NCBI RefSeq assembly: GCF_011043775.1
Contig: NZ_JAAKXY010000006.1
Span: forward strand, 248,001-312,000
DNA: 64,000 nucleotides
Direction of reading: 5' to 3'
Origin: Natronolimnobius sp. AArcel1
Lineage (GTDB): Archaea > Halobacteriota > Halobacteria > Halobacteriales > Natrialbaceae
Below the pieces are notes generated by a model. That model was not told where the DNA came from. It ran no database searches and was given only the letters and a program-made list of their open reading frames with translations. The position numbers and the translations under genes are program-made. Below, in pieces: positions 7,983-15,315 of this stretch (position 1 is the first letter of the stretch; each line of letters begins with the position of its first letter).

Positions 7983-8044
7983 GTTGTCGCGTTTTACCGG
8001 TGATCGCTCGGACGGGTCGGCGATCACCGGTACCGAACGACAAC
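7983..8044 (+). repeat. Long two-step inverted repeat behind vapC
   Basis: A perfect 13-bp stem TACCGGTGATCGC (7995-8007) pairs with its complement at 8020-8032 around a 12-nt loop. An outer GTTGTCG (7983-7989) pairs with CGACAAC (8038-8044). It begins 18 nt after the vapC stop. It may terminate the vapBC message or be a mobile-element or recombination relic; there is no T-run after it. Confidence 0.55.
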
Positions 8045-8147
8045 GGACCGTATGAAGGCATACGCGACAGCCGCGACACTCGTCGGACACCGATGAGTCC
8101 CAAAAACGGAGTTCAGATGTCTGACCCCTCGAGCACAGTGGAACCAG

Positions 8148-8255
8148 TTGTATCCCACAGCACGACTGCACATCGGTGAACTCGTGAAACGCATTGATAC
8201 GACGCTGCAGCAACACCACGGACGACATCTCTCGGGCGAAATCATCGACGCCTGA
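8148..8255 (+). pseudogene. 3' gene fragment, copy 1 (intact C-terminal frame)
   Basis: Reads LYPTARLHIGELVKRIDTTL, then QQHHGRHLSGEIIDA and TGA. There is no start and no upstream coding sequence of the same gene. The same fragment appears at 9988-10082, damaged. The family is not recognised; the conserved stop and frame show it is the tail of a real gene. Confidence 0.5.
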
Positions 8256-8268
8256 ACGGTTCCCTACA

Positions 8269-8290
8269 CTCGAGTCATACCGTACTCGAG
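8269..8290 (+). repeat. CTCGAG palindrome with conserved spacer, copy 2
   Basis: CTCGAGT, spacer CATACCGT, ACTCGAG. Differs from copy 1 at one spacer base. Lies 14 nt after the gene fragment of copy 1. Confidence 0.4.
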
Positions 8291-8371
8291 GTGAGAAACG
8301 GTCACGGTCGATGTACTAAGCCTCCGGCTCGTCGGTTGTCCACTCCCATGTACCACAGCAAAATGAACCCG

Positions 8372-8632
8372 TTACTCGAGCGCCTCGAGACGCTCTTTGA
8401 CAGCCGCTTCGGAAAGTTCGCTCAACGGCGTATCGTCACTATCATCGCCAGCCTCATCCTCGTAAGTGAGACTAATCCACCCCGACTCGTGGGCGGCCTC
8501 CGCATCAGGACGCCGTAGCAGGGGTGAGTAACCCGTTGCAAGCCATCGATGACGATCCATCTCATCGCCACCCGTATTGCGGCCGTCCGAACGGGAGTGT
8601 TGGCTCATACTGTCAGTATTGCGCTGGCGCAT
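8372..8632 (-). CDS. Small acidic protein downstream of the ART-like gene
   Basis: An 86-residue protein with an N-terminal RHRWLATGYSPLLRRP stretch, then SGWISLTYEDEAGDD and an acidic helical tail EAAVKERLEALE. It starts 20 nt after the stop of the gene at 8653, on the same strand, so the two form a unit. A second ATG at 8608 is possible. It has no recognised family. An immunity or antitoxin role for the putative ADP-ribosyltransferase is only a guess from order, size and charge. Confidence 0.5.
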   Translation of the reverse strand: MRQRNTDSMSQHSRSDGRNTGGDEMDRHRWLATGYSPLLRRPDAEAAHESGWISLTYEDEAGDDSDDTPLSELSEAAVKERLEALE

Positions 8633-8652
8633 GAAAAGTCTTCGGTAGCGTA

Positions 8653-9780
8653 CTACTCTTTGGCTGTCGACTCCTCGAGCGAGTGCGCTGAGCCTGAGAC
8701 TGGGTCCGTGATTGACTCGACGAGTTGTCGCGCGAGACGTCGCTTTGTTCGACTATAGAGTGCCTGTTGGCGAAGGATTTCGACCCACCGTTCTAGCCGA
8801 CGTGCGCCCGTTTTCGTTCCCGGCTGAACATCCTTCTCGTATGCGAGATTCACAAGGCGAAATAACTGATCATGAACGCGTTCGCTCTGCTGATTCGAAT
8901 TAATCGCTTCAGCCACTAACCGAGTAAGTGGAACCCACATATCGTCATTTTGGAGCGTGTAGACCACTGACCGTTCGTCGAGTATAACCTTCCCACCACG
9001 GAGATGGTATTCGTCTGAATATGGAGTACTGCCGGTTCGAAGCTGATCAACTGCCATCATGATTTCCGTCGTCGGAATACAAAAGCTAAAGACGATGTTC
9101 GAGCCGATGTCGACCGCTGGTGCCTTTGAGGGCGTGGCGTTCAAAACAGTATCAGCATCGATCTTGAAATAGTTACGTTCAGGTTCATCGAGAGTCTGCG
9201 CGAACAGTTCAGCGGCCGTTCGATTCCGTACACCGCGATAGACAGTTATCCGACCACCGTTCTGGACACGAAGTAATCCTTGCGTCACGTGATAGAGCGA
9301 CTGGACTACTCCCATTGTCTCCGATGTGAACGGGCCAGCTGGAGGACGGGGCCCATTTGGGCGTGTCCGAATAGACGTTTCCAATCCGAACGTCGTTCGA
9401 TAGATGCGCTCGAGTTCCTGCGGCGCAGGATACGACGGATCACTTGATTTCTTCCACTGCTCGAGAAGAGAGAGCACGTACTCTACCGCTCGAGTAGATT
9501 CCCGGAGTTTGAGTGATTCGTGGAGTTCATCTCGAGCGTCGGTTGCTAATCGAACGAACGCAGCCTGTCCTGGTTCAGTGACTGACGCTGGTGGAACGTA
9601 CTTTTGCGGATCAGACTGTGTGAGATCGATATTGTATTCGTTTTCGATTACGTCTGGCTCTGCTTCCGGAATCGGTGCGAGTGGGTGACTCGAGTCAAGC
9701 GTATACTCACGCGATAGCGAGAGTGGATCGGCTGCGTTCGTGATATCCGCTATTTTGTCTCCGTCGTCCTCGTCACCCAT
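8653..9780 (-). CDS. Possible ADP-ribosyltransferase-fold protein
   Basis: A 375-residue protein. Residues 1-170 are acidic and helical without a known motif. Residues 176-270 resemble the mono-ADP-ribosyltransferase fold of phage and conflict-system enzymes: R182 in GGRITVYRGVRN (NAD-binding strand), N214-A-T-P-S218 in place of the S-T-S strand, SNIVFSFCIPTTEIM, and E257 in YSDEYHLRGGKVIL as candidate catalytic Glu. The C-terminus is basic and helical. The upstream region is filled by two palindromic elements, so its promoter may have been changed by insertion. Coupled to the small acidic gene at 8372. The ART call rests on motif order only and could be wrong; it is otherwise uncharacterised. 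Confidence 0.4.
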   Translation of the reverse strand: MGDEDDGDKIADITNAADPLSLSREYTLDSSHPLAPIPEAEPDVIENEYNIDLTQSDPQKYVPPASVTEPGQAAFVRLATDARDELHESLKLRESTRAVEYVLSLLEQWKKSSDPSYPAPQELERIYRTTFGLETSIRTRPNGPRPPAGPFTSETMGVVQSLYHVTQGLLRVQNGGRITVYRGVRNRTAAELFAQTLDEPERNYFKIDADTVLNATPSKAPAVDIGSNIVFSFCIPTTEIMMAVDQLRTGSTPYSDEYHLRGGKVILDERSVVYTLQNDDMWVPLTRLVAEAINSNQQSERVHDQLFRLVNLAYEKDVQPGTKTGARRLERWVEILRQQALYSRTKRRLARQLVESITDPVSGSAHSLEESTAKE

Positions 9781-9800
9781 GGTTGTTAGCTACGGATTTC

Positions 9801-9884
9801 TATAGTAACAACTGAAACGGTTTACACACCAATCGCGTAGCCGTCATGCGATTGGGTGTGCACTGACTTTCAGTGGCTACTATA
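9801..9884. mobile_element. MITE-like palindromic element A
   Basis: An 84-bp imperfect palindrome. The left end TATAGTAACAACTG matches the complement of the right end (TATAGTAGCCACTG) at 12 of 14 positions. The arms continue through CACACC and CAATCGC to a loop at 9837-9847. It has no coding capacity. The termini are the same as those of element B, in opposite order. It lies 20 bp before the ART-like gene's start. Confidence 0.6.
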
Positions 9885-9936
9885 GTGTTAGTATAAAGAA
9901 CCCAGCCAAACGAACAGACTGTATTGTAGTACCACC

Positions 9937-9986
9937 TATAGTAGCCACTGCAAGTGAGTGTGTACATAGTTGCAGTTGTTACTATA
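9937..9986. mobile_element. MITE-like palindromic element B
   Basis: A 50-bp palindrome. TATAGTAGCCACTGCAA at 9937-9953 pairs with TTGCAGTTGTTACTATA at 9970-9986. Its two ends are the same pair of termini as element A but inverted, so A and B face each other. The outer ends of A and B form a perfect 14-bp terminal repeat around 9801-9986, and A and B may be parts of one 186-bp unit. The right edge abuts the damaged gene fragment at 9988. Confidence 0.6.
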
Positions 9987-9987
9987 T

Positions 9988-10082
9988 TTGTATCCCACAG
10001 CACGACCGCACCATTGGCGACCTCGTGAAACGCATTGATACGACGCTGCAGCAACATCACGGTCGAAATCATCGACGCCTGA
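9988..10082 (+). pseudogene. 3' gene fragment, copy 2 (damaged)
   Basis: Closely matches 8148-8255 but with a one-base insertion near CCGCACCATTGGC and a 14-nt deletion before CGAAATCATCGACGCC and TGA. It starts directly at the edge of MITE-like element B, which may have truncated it. Together with copy 1 it flanks the ART-like gene unit. Confidence 0.5.
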
Positions 10083-10190
10083 GCGGCCACTCCTACCGAT
10101 CTGGCACCCATGGTACCGCTCGAGTCTCTCACCGGACCTGAGACACGGTTGGATCTTCTGTGAGAGGGTCAGCACTCGAGCAGCCCCCAT

Positions 10191-10214
10191 GCTCGAGTCA
10201 TGCCATACCCAAGA
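10191..10214 (+). repeat. CTCGAG palindrome, degraded copy 3
   Basis: GCTCGAGT and spacer CATGCCAT are preserved, but the right arm has decayed (ACCCAAGA). Lies about 110 nt after gene-fragment copy 2. Confidence 0.3.
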
Positions 10215-10218
10215 CGAC

Positions 10219-10502
10219 CTACTCGCGCATTTCGATCCGGAGCCGACCCGTATCGGCGATGTGGACGTGATACTCCTTGCTGGTGAACTCGATGTGACGG
10301 TCTGCTATCGGTGTTGTCCTCGAAAAGCCTGTTGTGCCTGTGGATCAATGTGGCCGTACAGCGTGAAGTCGATCTGCTGGGGAGCATCCACCGGATCTAC
10401 GTTCTCGAGGACGCAGATCGCACGGATAATAGCGAAACTGGGCTGCGTCTCATCGTCGAAGGTGTGGTCGACAACATCGGAATCCCCATTTTCGGCGGTC
10501 AT
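10219..10502 (-). pseudogene. Frameshifted HalOD1-domain gene
   Basis: The HalOD1 domain is a haloarchaeal output domain of signalling proteins. The first half reads TQPSFAIIRAICVLENVDPV, then a HIDPQAQ match to the domain's Asp-Pro helix. The second half, DRHIEFTSKEYHVHIADTG to a TAG at 10219, is in another frame. A TTTTC run near 10310 and a second point close by would each need a base change to restore it. Compare the intact gene at 13682. It is therefore probably dead, consistent with decay of this accessory stretch. Confidence 0.55.
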
Positions 10503-10660
10503 CTCTCGCCTGAATCCTACTACTTGCCAGCCGTCTTAGAGTCTACTCCCCAGATGATTTGGTAACAGGTCTCGAGCGATATACGACTGCTGTGGGCGGG
10601 CGCTCCGCGACGCACTAACAGTAACTCTTTTGCAAGACCCCTGCACACGTTCGAGTAACC

Positions 10661-10987
10661 ATGAGCAACGACTGGCCGGTGGACCCGGACGGTGAGGAGG
10701 GCAGCGAGGGCGGCCGCAAGTACGACATGCGGATCATCGCGGACAAAGTCGACGAAGAAGAAGACTTCCCGCTCGAGCGCGATGCGTTTGTCGAGGAGTA
10801 CGGCGACTATCCAATTCGCGTCAACTACGAGCGCGTTGTCGCCATGAGCGAGATCTTCGAGTACATCGACGAATCGGAGTTCGAGACGATTCTCGACATG
10901 CACAAAGCCGTCGGTAACGCCATGCGCGAAGGCGACTTCTGGGACTACCACCCCAAAGGCGCAAATCCCGAGAAGAAACGCGCCTGA
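10661..10987 (+). CDS. Conserved haloarchaeal protein (DUF5785-like)
   Basis: A 108-residue acidic protein: a Gly/Glu-rich start, then KYDMRIIADKVDEEEDFPLE, IRVNYERVVAMSEIFEYID and ETILDMHKAVGNAMREGDFW. A compact alpha-beta protein seen across haloarchaea, close to DUF5785 by memory. No catalytic motif and no known role. It marks the return to core-type sequence after the accessory island. Confidence 0.6.
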   Translation: MSNDWPVDPDGEEGSEGGRKYDMRIIADKVDEEEDFPLERDAFVEEYGDYPIRVNYERVVAMSEIFEYIDESEFETILDMHKAVGNAMREGDFWDYHPKGANPEKKRA

Positions 10988-11132
10988 ACGCGGACCTAAG
11001 CCACTCACAACTCATTTCTGTACAGCCGGTCTCGAGTTCTCGTACGAACACCGAGCGTGTGGTACTTCCCCACACATCACGAATCTGGATTGCGTATCAC
11101 TTATACGACGAGCGTCGAAATGGAGAGTCACA

Positions 11133-11900
11133 GTGACGAACACGCAGGTTACGCTCGTTCAGATCGACAACTACGGGCCGTGGACGGTGACGCCAGAACC
11201 GCGCCGTGAAGCCGACCTGCAGACGCTGCAGTCCCGGCTCTATGCCGATATCTCTCAGTTTGTCGGCAACCGCAACGGCTACACCTTCTTTACGCGCTTT
11301 GATAACATGATTGCCGTGACGAACGGCCTCTCGCTCGAGGATCACGCACTCCTTCAGGAGTCCGTCGGCAATCGGTATCCCGTTTCGCTCAGCCTCGGCG
11401 TTGCAACCGGCACGACGCCCGCACAGGCTCTTTCCGATGCGACAGCACTTGTCCAAGACGCCGGCAGCGCGCAGGACAAAGACCGCCGCGAGTGCCTCGA
11501 GGGGCGCACCATCGACGACGGCCATCGTACACCGGACGATGTCCAGATCGCTCACTTCGACGTGATAAACGCGACGGGCAACTATACGGACGAACTCAAC
11601 GCCTTCGATAGCTTCATCGAGATCGAGCAGGGCTACGCCGAACTCATGCGCCACATGCGCCGAACTCACGACAGCCTCTCGTTTTTCGTCGGCGGTGACA
11701 ACATCATCGTCACCTGTCCCGACCTCGAGCGCGCTGAGTACGAGGAAGCAATTACCCACGTCGAAGAAGCCGTCGACGTCCGCCTGCAGGTCGGCGTCGG
11801 CCGCGGCAAACACGCACACGACGCTGGATTCGCCGCCAAACACGCCCTCGAGACCTGCCGGGCTGACGGAACGCGAGTCGAACTCGAGTGGGAGCACTGA
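11133..11900 (+). CDS. gch3: GTP cyclohydrolase III (IIa type)
   Basis: Converts GTP to 2-amino-5-formylamino-6-ribosylamino-4(3H)-pyrimidinone 5'-phosphate, the first step of archaeal riboflavin and F420-chromophore synthesis. The 255-residue length is normal. The start TNTQVTLVQIDNYGPWTVTP and GNRNGYTFFTRFDNMIAVTN are family signatures. Two related halves carry the nucleotide-cyclase-like fold: the second, from HFDVINATGNYTDEL, repeats the pattern with FFVGGDNIIV. GTG start at 11133. Single gene; no riboflavin genes adjoin it. Confidence 0.9.
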   Translation: MTNTQVTLVQIDNYGPWTVTPEPRREADLQTLQSRLYADISQFVGNRNGYTFFTRFDNMIAVTNGLSLEDHALLQESVGNRYPVSLSLGVATGTTPAQALSDATALVQDAGSAQDKDRRECLEGRTIDDGHRTPDDVQIAHFDVINATGNYTDELNAFDSFIEIEQGYAELMRHMRRTHDSLSFFVGGDNIIVTCPDLERAEYEEAITHVEEAVDVRLQVGVGRGKHAHDAGFAAKHALETCRADGTRVELEWEH

Positions 11901-12063
11901 CGCCACAAATACAGATTGGTTTCACACCGGTCGGTGCTCACCACAGACAAGACGGGGTGACGCCACAACAGGGCCGCCTGCTGTCGATTCCTCAATCTTC
12001 GACAGCGACTCGCTTAAATGTAGTGGAGGTAGCTTTTAGCCATCGTGTGCGTATTGTTCACAC

Positions 12064-12678
12064 ATGGAATCAGAACTGTCGGTGACTGACATTCTGACGA
12101 ACGAGTTCGTCGGCGTGAGCGAGTCTGATACGGTGGTCGGCGCAGTGCAACTCATGCGCGACGAACGCGTGAGTTGCGTGCTCGTCGTCCGCGGTGCAGA
12201 CCCCGTCGGGATCGTGACCGAGTGGGACATCCTCGAGATCGTCGCAGAGGAGCGCGATCCCGCTGAGACGACAGTCGGAGATGTGATGACTGCACCCGTG
12301 ATCACGCTCGAGCCGGATCGATCGCTCGCTGATGCAGCGACACTGATGGGACGCGAAGATATCCGAAACGTCGTCATCCAGGGTGAGGGCGACGACGATA
12401 TTCGTGGTATCGTCACCCAGCGCGACGTCATCGCGGCGGCAGGCTCGTTCCAAGCCGCCGTCACGCCCGGCCGCTCGAGTACCGGTTCGGATGCGATCAA
12501 CCCCGAACAGCCACTTGAGGAGTCTGTCCAACAGGTCGCCGACGACCGGGCGGAAGTGGTCGCAAACGGCGGCGACGAGTACACAACGCAGGGCGTCTGT
12601 GAAACCTGCGGGTCGCTGGCTGATTCGCTCTGGGAGGCAAATGGCCAACTCGTCTGTCCAGACTGTCGAACGGTGTGA
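12064..12678 (+). CDS. Two-CBS protein with C-terminal zinc ribbon
   Basis: A 204-residue protein with a CBS pair at about 8-60 and 72-130 (VGIVTEWDILEIV and IRGIVTQRDVIAA end the two motifs), which would bind adenosyl nucleotides. An acidic linker leads to a zinc ribbon, CETCG and CPDCRTV. Haloarchaeal proteins of this shape are thought to sense energy state and act on an unknown partner. A whole, free-standing gene with ATG start. Confidence 0.85.
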   Translation: MESELSVTDILTNEFVGVSESDTVVGAVQLMRDERVSCVLVVRGADPVGIVTEWDILEIVAEERDPAETTVGDVMTAPVITLEPDRSLADAATLMGREDIRNVVIQGEGDDDIRGIVTQRDVIAAAGSFQAAVTPGRSSTGSDAINPEQPLEESVQQVADDRAEVVANGGDEYTTQGVCETCGSLADSLWEANGQLVCPDCRTV

Positions 12679-12834
12679 GCCACACCTGTCTGACCGACGC
12701 GTGGCGGCTCGAGGCGTCGATAGAAAGGCCTTTCGTGGCCGATTGGTGACTGGCCGATACTGTGTATCCACCCCGTTTCCAGCAGATGGTACCATACGAT
12801 CTCCCCGATCGAACTGCTCGCTCGAGCGGGACCA

Positions 12835-13338
12835 ATGACTGAGCCAACAATTACCCACGCGACGAGTGACGACCTCGAGACGGTTACTGACCGGTGGGTA
12901 GACCTCGCGCGCGACCAGCGAGCCTACGGCTCATCGATCCGCGCCGAGGCCAATCGCGAGACCATGCGCGAGACGCTCGCAGCCCACCAGTTTACGAACA
13001 GTTTGCTCGTCGCCCGGCTCGAGGGAGATCTCGTCGGCTTCGCCTCGTTTTCGCTCGAGCAGGGTGCGCTCTCGCTCGCGACGACACGTGGGCTGTTGTC
13101 GAACCTCTACGTCGATCCGTCGTATCGAGGCCGCGGCATTGGCACGGCGCTACTCGAGGCGGTCGAAGCCGAACTCCGCGACCGCGGGGCCGAGGTCGTC
13201 CGCCTCGAGGTGGTAGCGCCAAACGAGGATGCGCGCCGATTCTACCGGGAGCGGGGCTATGAGCCGGTTCGAGTGACGATGGACCACCACCTTGAGGGCT
13301 CATCGGAAAACGATACACACTCAAAGGAGGACGCATAA
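12835..13338 (+). CDS. GNAT family N-acetyltransferase
   Basis: Transfers acetyl from acetyl-CoA to an amine. The 167-residue protein shows the acetyl-CoA pyrophosphate loop YRGRGIGTALLEAVE after the strand LSNLYVDPS, then VVRLEVVAPNEDARRFYRER, the C-terminal GNAT motif. The substrate is unknown. Its stop lies 13 nt before tRNA-Thr, on the same strand, so it may be cotranscribed with the tRNA. Confidence 0.85.
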   Translation: MTEPTITHATSDDLETVTDRWVDLARDQRAYGSSIRAEANRETMRETLAAHQFTNSLLVARLEGDLVGFASFSLEQGALSLATTRGLLSNLYVDPSYRGRGIGTALLEAVEAELRDRGAEVVRLEVVAPNEDARRFYRERGYEPVRVTMDHHLEGSSENDTHSKEDA

Positions 13339-13350
13339 CCAACGTACTGC

Positions 13351-13424
13351 GCCAGGGGAGCATGGGGGGTTCATGCACTCGACTTGTAATCGAGACTCCC
13401 GGGGTTCAAATCCCCGCCCTGGCT
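13351..13424 (+). tRNA. tRNA-Thr (anticodon TGT)
   Basis: Acceptor stem GCCAGGG pairs with CCCTGGC at the end. D-arm GCAT/ATGC. Anticodon stem CTCGA/TCGAG around loop CTTGTAA gives TGT, reading ACA. T-arm CGGGG-TTCAAAT-CCCCG is standard. There is no intron and no encoded CCA. Confidence 0.95.
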
Positions 13425-13681
13425 CGTTCCTATTCTGTGCAACTCGGTTGAATTCGATTTCAGTCACACCTCTCTGCGGAAACTCGGCGTTCAATCTGTC
13501 CTTGGATAGTGAAAATCAGGGATTTAAACTATTCAATAAACAGCATCGTCCTAAGATTAGTATCGTTTCAGTACCCAAAATGATCGTCAATGCGGTATTG
13601 CACTCATTGAAGCACACATCCATACGTTTCGATTTCGAGTCGGACAGCAGATTTATATCGCATCACAAAAAGAGTCGGCCA
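13425..13681 (+). other. AT-richer spacer after tRNA-Thr
   Basis: About 250 bp of lower GC than its surroundings, with no reading frame I can support, between the tRNA and the HalOD1 gene. It could be residue of an old insertion at the tRNA, but no copy of the tRNA 3' end is visible here. Confidence 0.3.
13652..13658 (+). promoter_or_regulatory. TATA box of the HalOD1 gene
   Basis: TTTATAT lies 23 nt before the ATG at 13682, the spacing expected for a leaderless haloarchaeal message. Confidence 0.5.
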
Positions 13682-13963
13682 ATGCTACTCTCAGTGGATG
13701 GGTCAGAAACTGCGGAATCCCAGTCAGTAAGCTATCGCGTTATTACGGAAATTGCGGCCAAAGAAGGGATCGACCCAATGGATCTCGAACCACCTGAATA
13801 TGAAGCGCTCTACGATGCAATCAATCCAGAAGCCCTGGATTCACTGTTTGCCCCGCGAGCGGACGGTGATGAACGAACCACCGGCCGCGTCGAATTTACG
13901 TTCTGTGAGTACCATGTCGTTGTCTCGAGTGACGGCACTGTTGACGTCCGGAACGAACCCTGA
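13682..13963 (+). CDS. HalOD1 output domain protein
   Basis: A 93-residue stand-alone HalOD1 domain: QSVSYRVITEIAAKEGIDPM, LEPPEYEALYDAINPEALDS and RVEFTFCEYHVVVSSDG. The domain is the output module of many haloarchaeal two-component proteins; free-standing copies are common and without assigned role. The ATG at 13682 is chosen because of the TATA box upstream. This is the intact counterpart of the frameshifted copy at 10219. Confidence 0.8.
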   Translation: MLLSVDGSETAESQSVSYRVITEIAAKEGIDPMDLEPPEYEALYDAINPEALDSLFAPRADGDERTTGRVEFTFCEYHVVVSSDGTVDVRNEP

Positions 13964-14042
13964 CGGCGCAACTGCCCTCGCGTGTTGCTGTCCGGCGACG
14001 GCTTAGCGCCGTCGCCAACTACCCCGTATCGGTTCGAACAGA

Positions 14043-14441
14043 TCAATCAGCGGTGACGTCAATTCGCTCGCGCCACTGCTCGGGAAGCGGTTTCGATGAG
14101 TCAGTTGTCTCGTCGACTAGTACCTGTACCGTTTTTGCCGTGGCCGCTTGCTCGTCGTTGGTCCGGATTTCGTACTCAATCGGGATACTCGAGGTTCCAA
14201 GTTCCGGCACACCGAGCGCGACGGTGACGGCCGCGTCGGCGTCGATTGGGCGAGTATAATCAATCTCGAGGCGAGCCAGTACAGTGCCGACCTCGGTCAG
14301 GGAGACACCGAGGACATCCCGAAAGTAGGCCTCTCTGGCCTGCTCGAGATAGGTCGCATACGTTGCGTTGTTGACGTGGCCCATAAAATCGATGTCGCGG
14401 AGCCGAACGTCAATATCGACTTCGTAAGGGTACTCGTCCAT
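14043..14441 (-). CDS. Acyl-CoA thioesterase (hotdog, 4HBT family)
   Basis: Hydrolyses acyl-CoA thioesters. In 132 residues it shows the family core: VRLRDIDFMGHVNNATYATY with the catalytic Asp (residue 17), then LEQAREAYF and LARLEIDYTRPI. The start is placed at the ATG before DEYPYEVDIDVRLRD, just ahead of family homology. It lies 58 nt after the exonuclease gene on the same strand. A paralogue lies at 48087. Confidence 0.85.
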   Translation of the reverse strand: MDEYPYEVDIDVRLRDIDFMGHVNNATYATYLEQAREAYFRDVLGVSLTEVGTVLARLEIDYTRPIDADAAVTVALGVPELGTSSIPIEYEIRTNDEQAATAKTVQVLVDETTDSSKPLPEQWRERIDVTAD

Positions 14442-14499
14442 ACGCAACCTGACGGGCGCATGTACTGTATGTGTGCCGCTCTCGGGATCCCCAGCGAGA

Positions 14500-15258
14500 C
14501 TACGGCGTCTGTGTGCCACAGGCTGCTTCGAAGACTTCCTGGTGAAGCCGGTCAGTGACAGTCTCGAGCAGTGGCTGCATGTTTTTCGTGTCGGCACGAT
14601 TGTACTCGATGAGCGTCTCGAGGGCAGCGTCGTCGCCGCGTTCGTACTCGTGCCAGAGACGGACGGCGTCACGGCCGCTGATATCGGGCATGTCCCGGTC
14701 GATGCCGAGGTCGCGCTCGATGGACTTCAGCCCGCCTTCGAGGCCGACTTTCTTGCACGCGTACATGAGATCAACGTGTGGAACGGTTACGTCGACATCG
14801 TAGCAGGTCTCGAGGAAGGGAACGTCAAAGCGCGCGCCGTTGAAGGTGACCAACAGCGACGACGACTCAAGTTCGCGCTCTAAGCGGTCGCGCGTCAAAT
14901 CGCGGCCGTTGACGAATGTTTTCGTCTCGCCAGCCTGGTGGAGACTGACCGTTGTCACGTCGTTACAGGTCGCATCGAGGCCGGTCGTCTCAATGTCCAA
15001 AAAGCACGTCTGCTCGCGGACGTTCTCGTAGAGACGCCAGCGACTCGCGACCGGGAGTTGCTCTGCAAAGGGAGACACGTCGCCGCGCTCGAGGTGGGTT
15101 CGCCCCTCGTCGATGAAGCGCTCGATCCGGTCTGCGAGAGTGTCGCCGACGACGCTGCCGTCGAACTCGTCCCAGTGGGTGATGCCGTTTTTCCACAGTC
15201 GACGCTCGGTCGCGTCACCGACGCCCTCTACGGGAATGAAACTATTCTCGATTCGCAC
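14500..15258 (-). CDS. RNase H-like exonuclease (DEDD, YprB type)
   Basis: 252 residues. The N-terminal part has a helix-hairpin-helix-like segment, VEGVGDATERRLWKNGITHW, and the C-terminal part is the DEDD exonuclease fold: FLDIETTGLD (exo I), LLVTFNGARFDVPFL (exo II), and YNRADTKNM (exo III with the last Asp). All acidic residues are present, so a 3'-5' exonuclease on DNA or RNA is likely. The substrate is unknown. Probably cotranscribed with the thioesterase downstream. Confidence 0.8.
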   Translation of the reverse strand: MRIENSFIPVEGVGDATERRLWKNGITHWDEFDGSVVGDTLADRIERFIDEGRTHLERGDVSPFAEQLPVASRWRLYENVREQTCFLDIETTGLDATCNDVTTVSLHQAGETKTFVNGRDLTRDRLERELESSSLLVTFNGARFDVPFLETCYDVDVTVPHVDLMYACKKVGLEGGLKSIERDLGIDRDMPDISGRDAVRLWHEYERGDDAALETLIEYNRADTKNMQPLLETVTDRLHQEVFEAACGTQTP

Positions 15259-15315
15259 TACCAGTGTCAGCGTCCCCAGTGAGTAAAAGCGCTTGGATCG
15301 CGAGTCGAACCCGTT

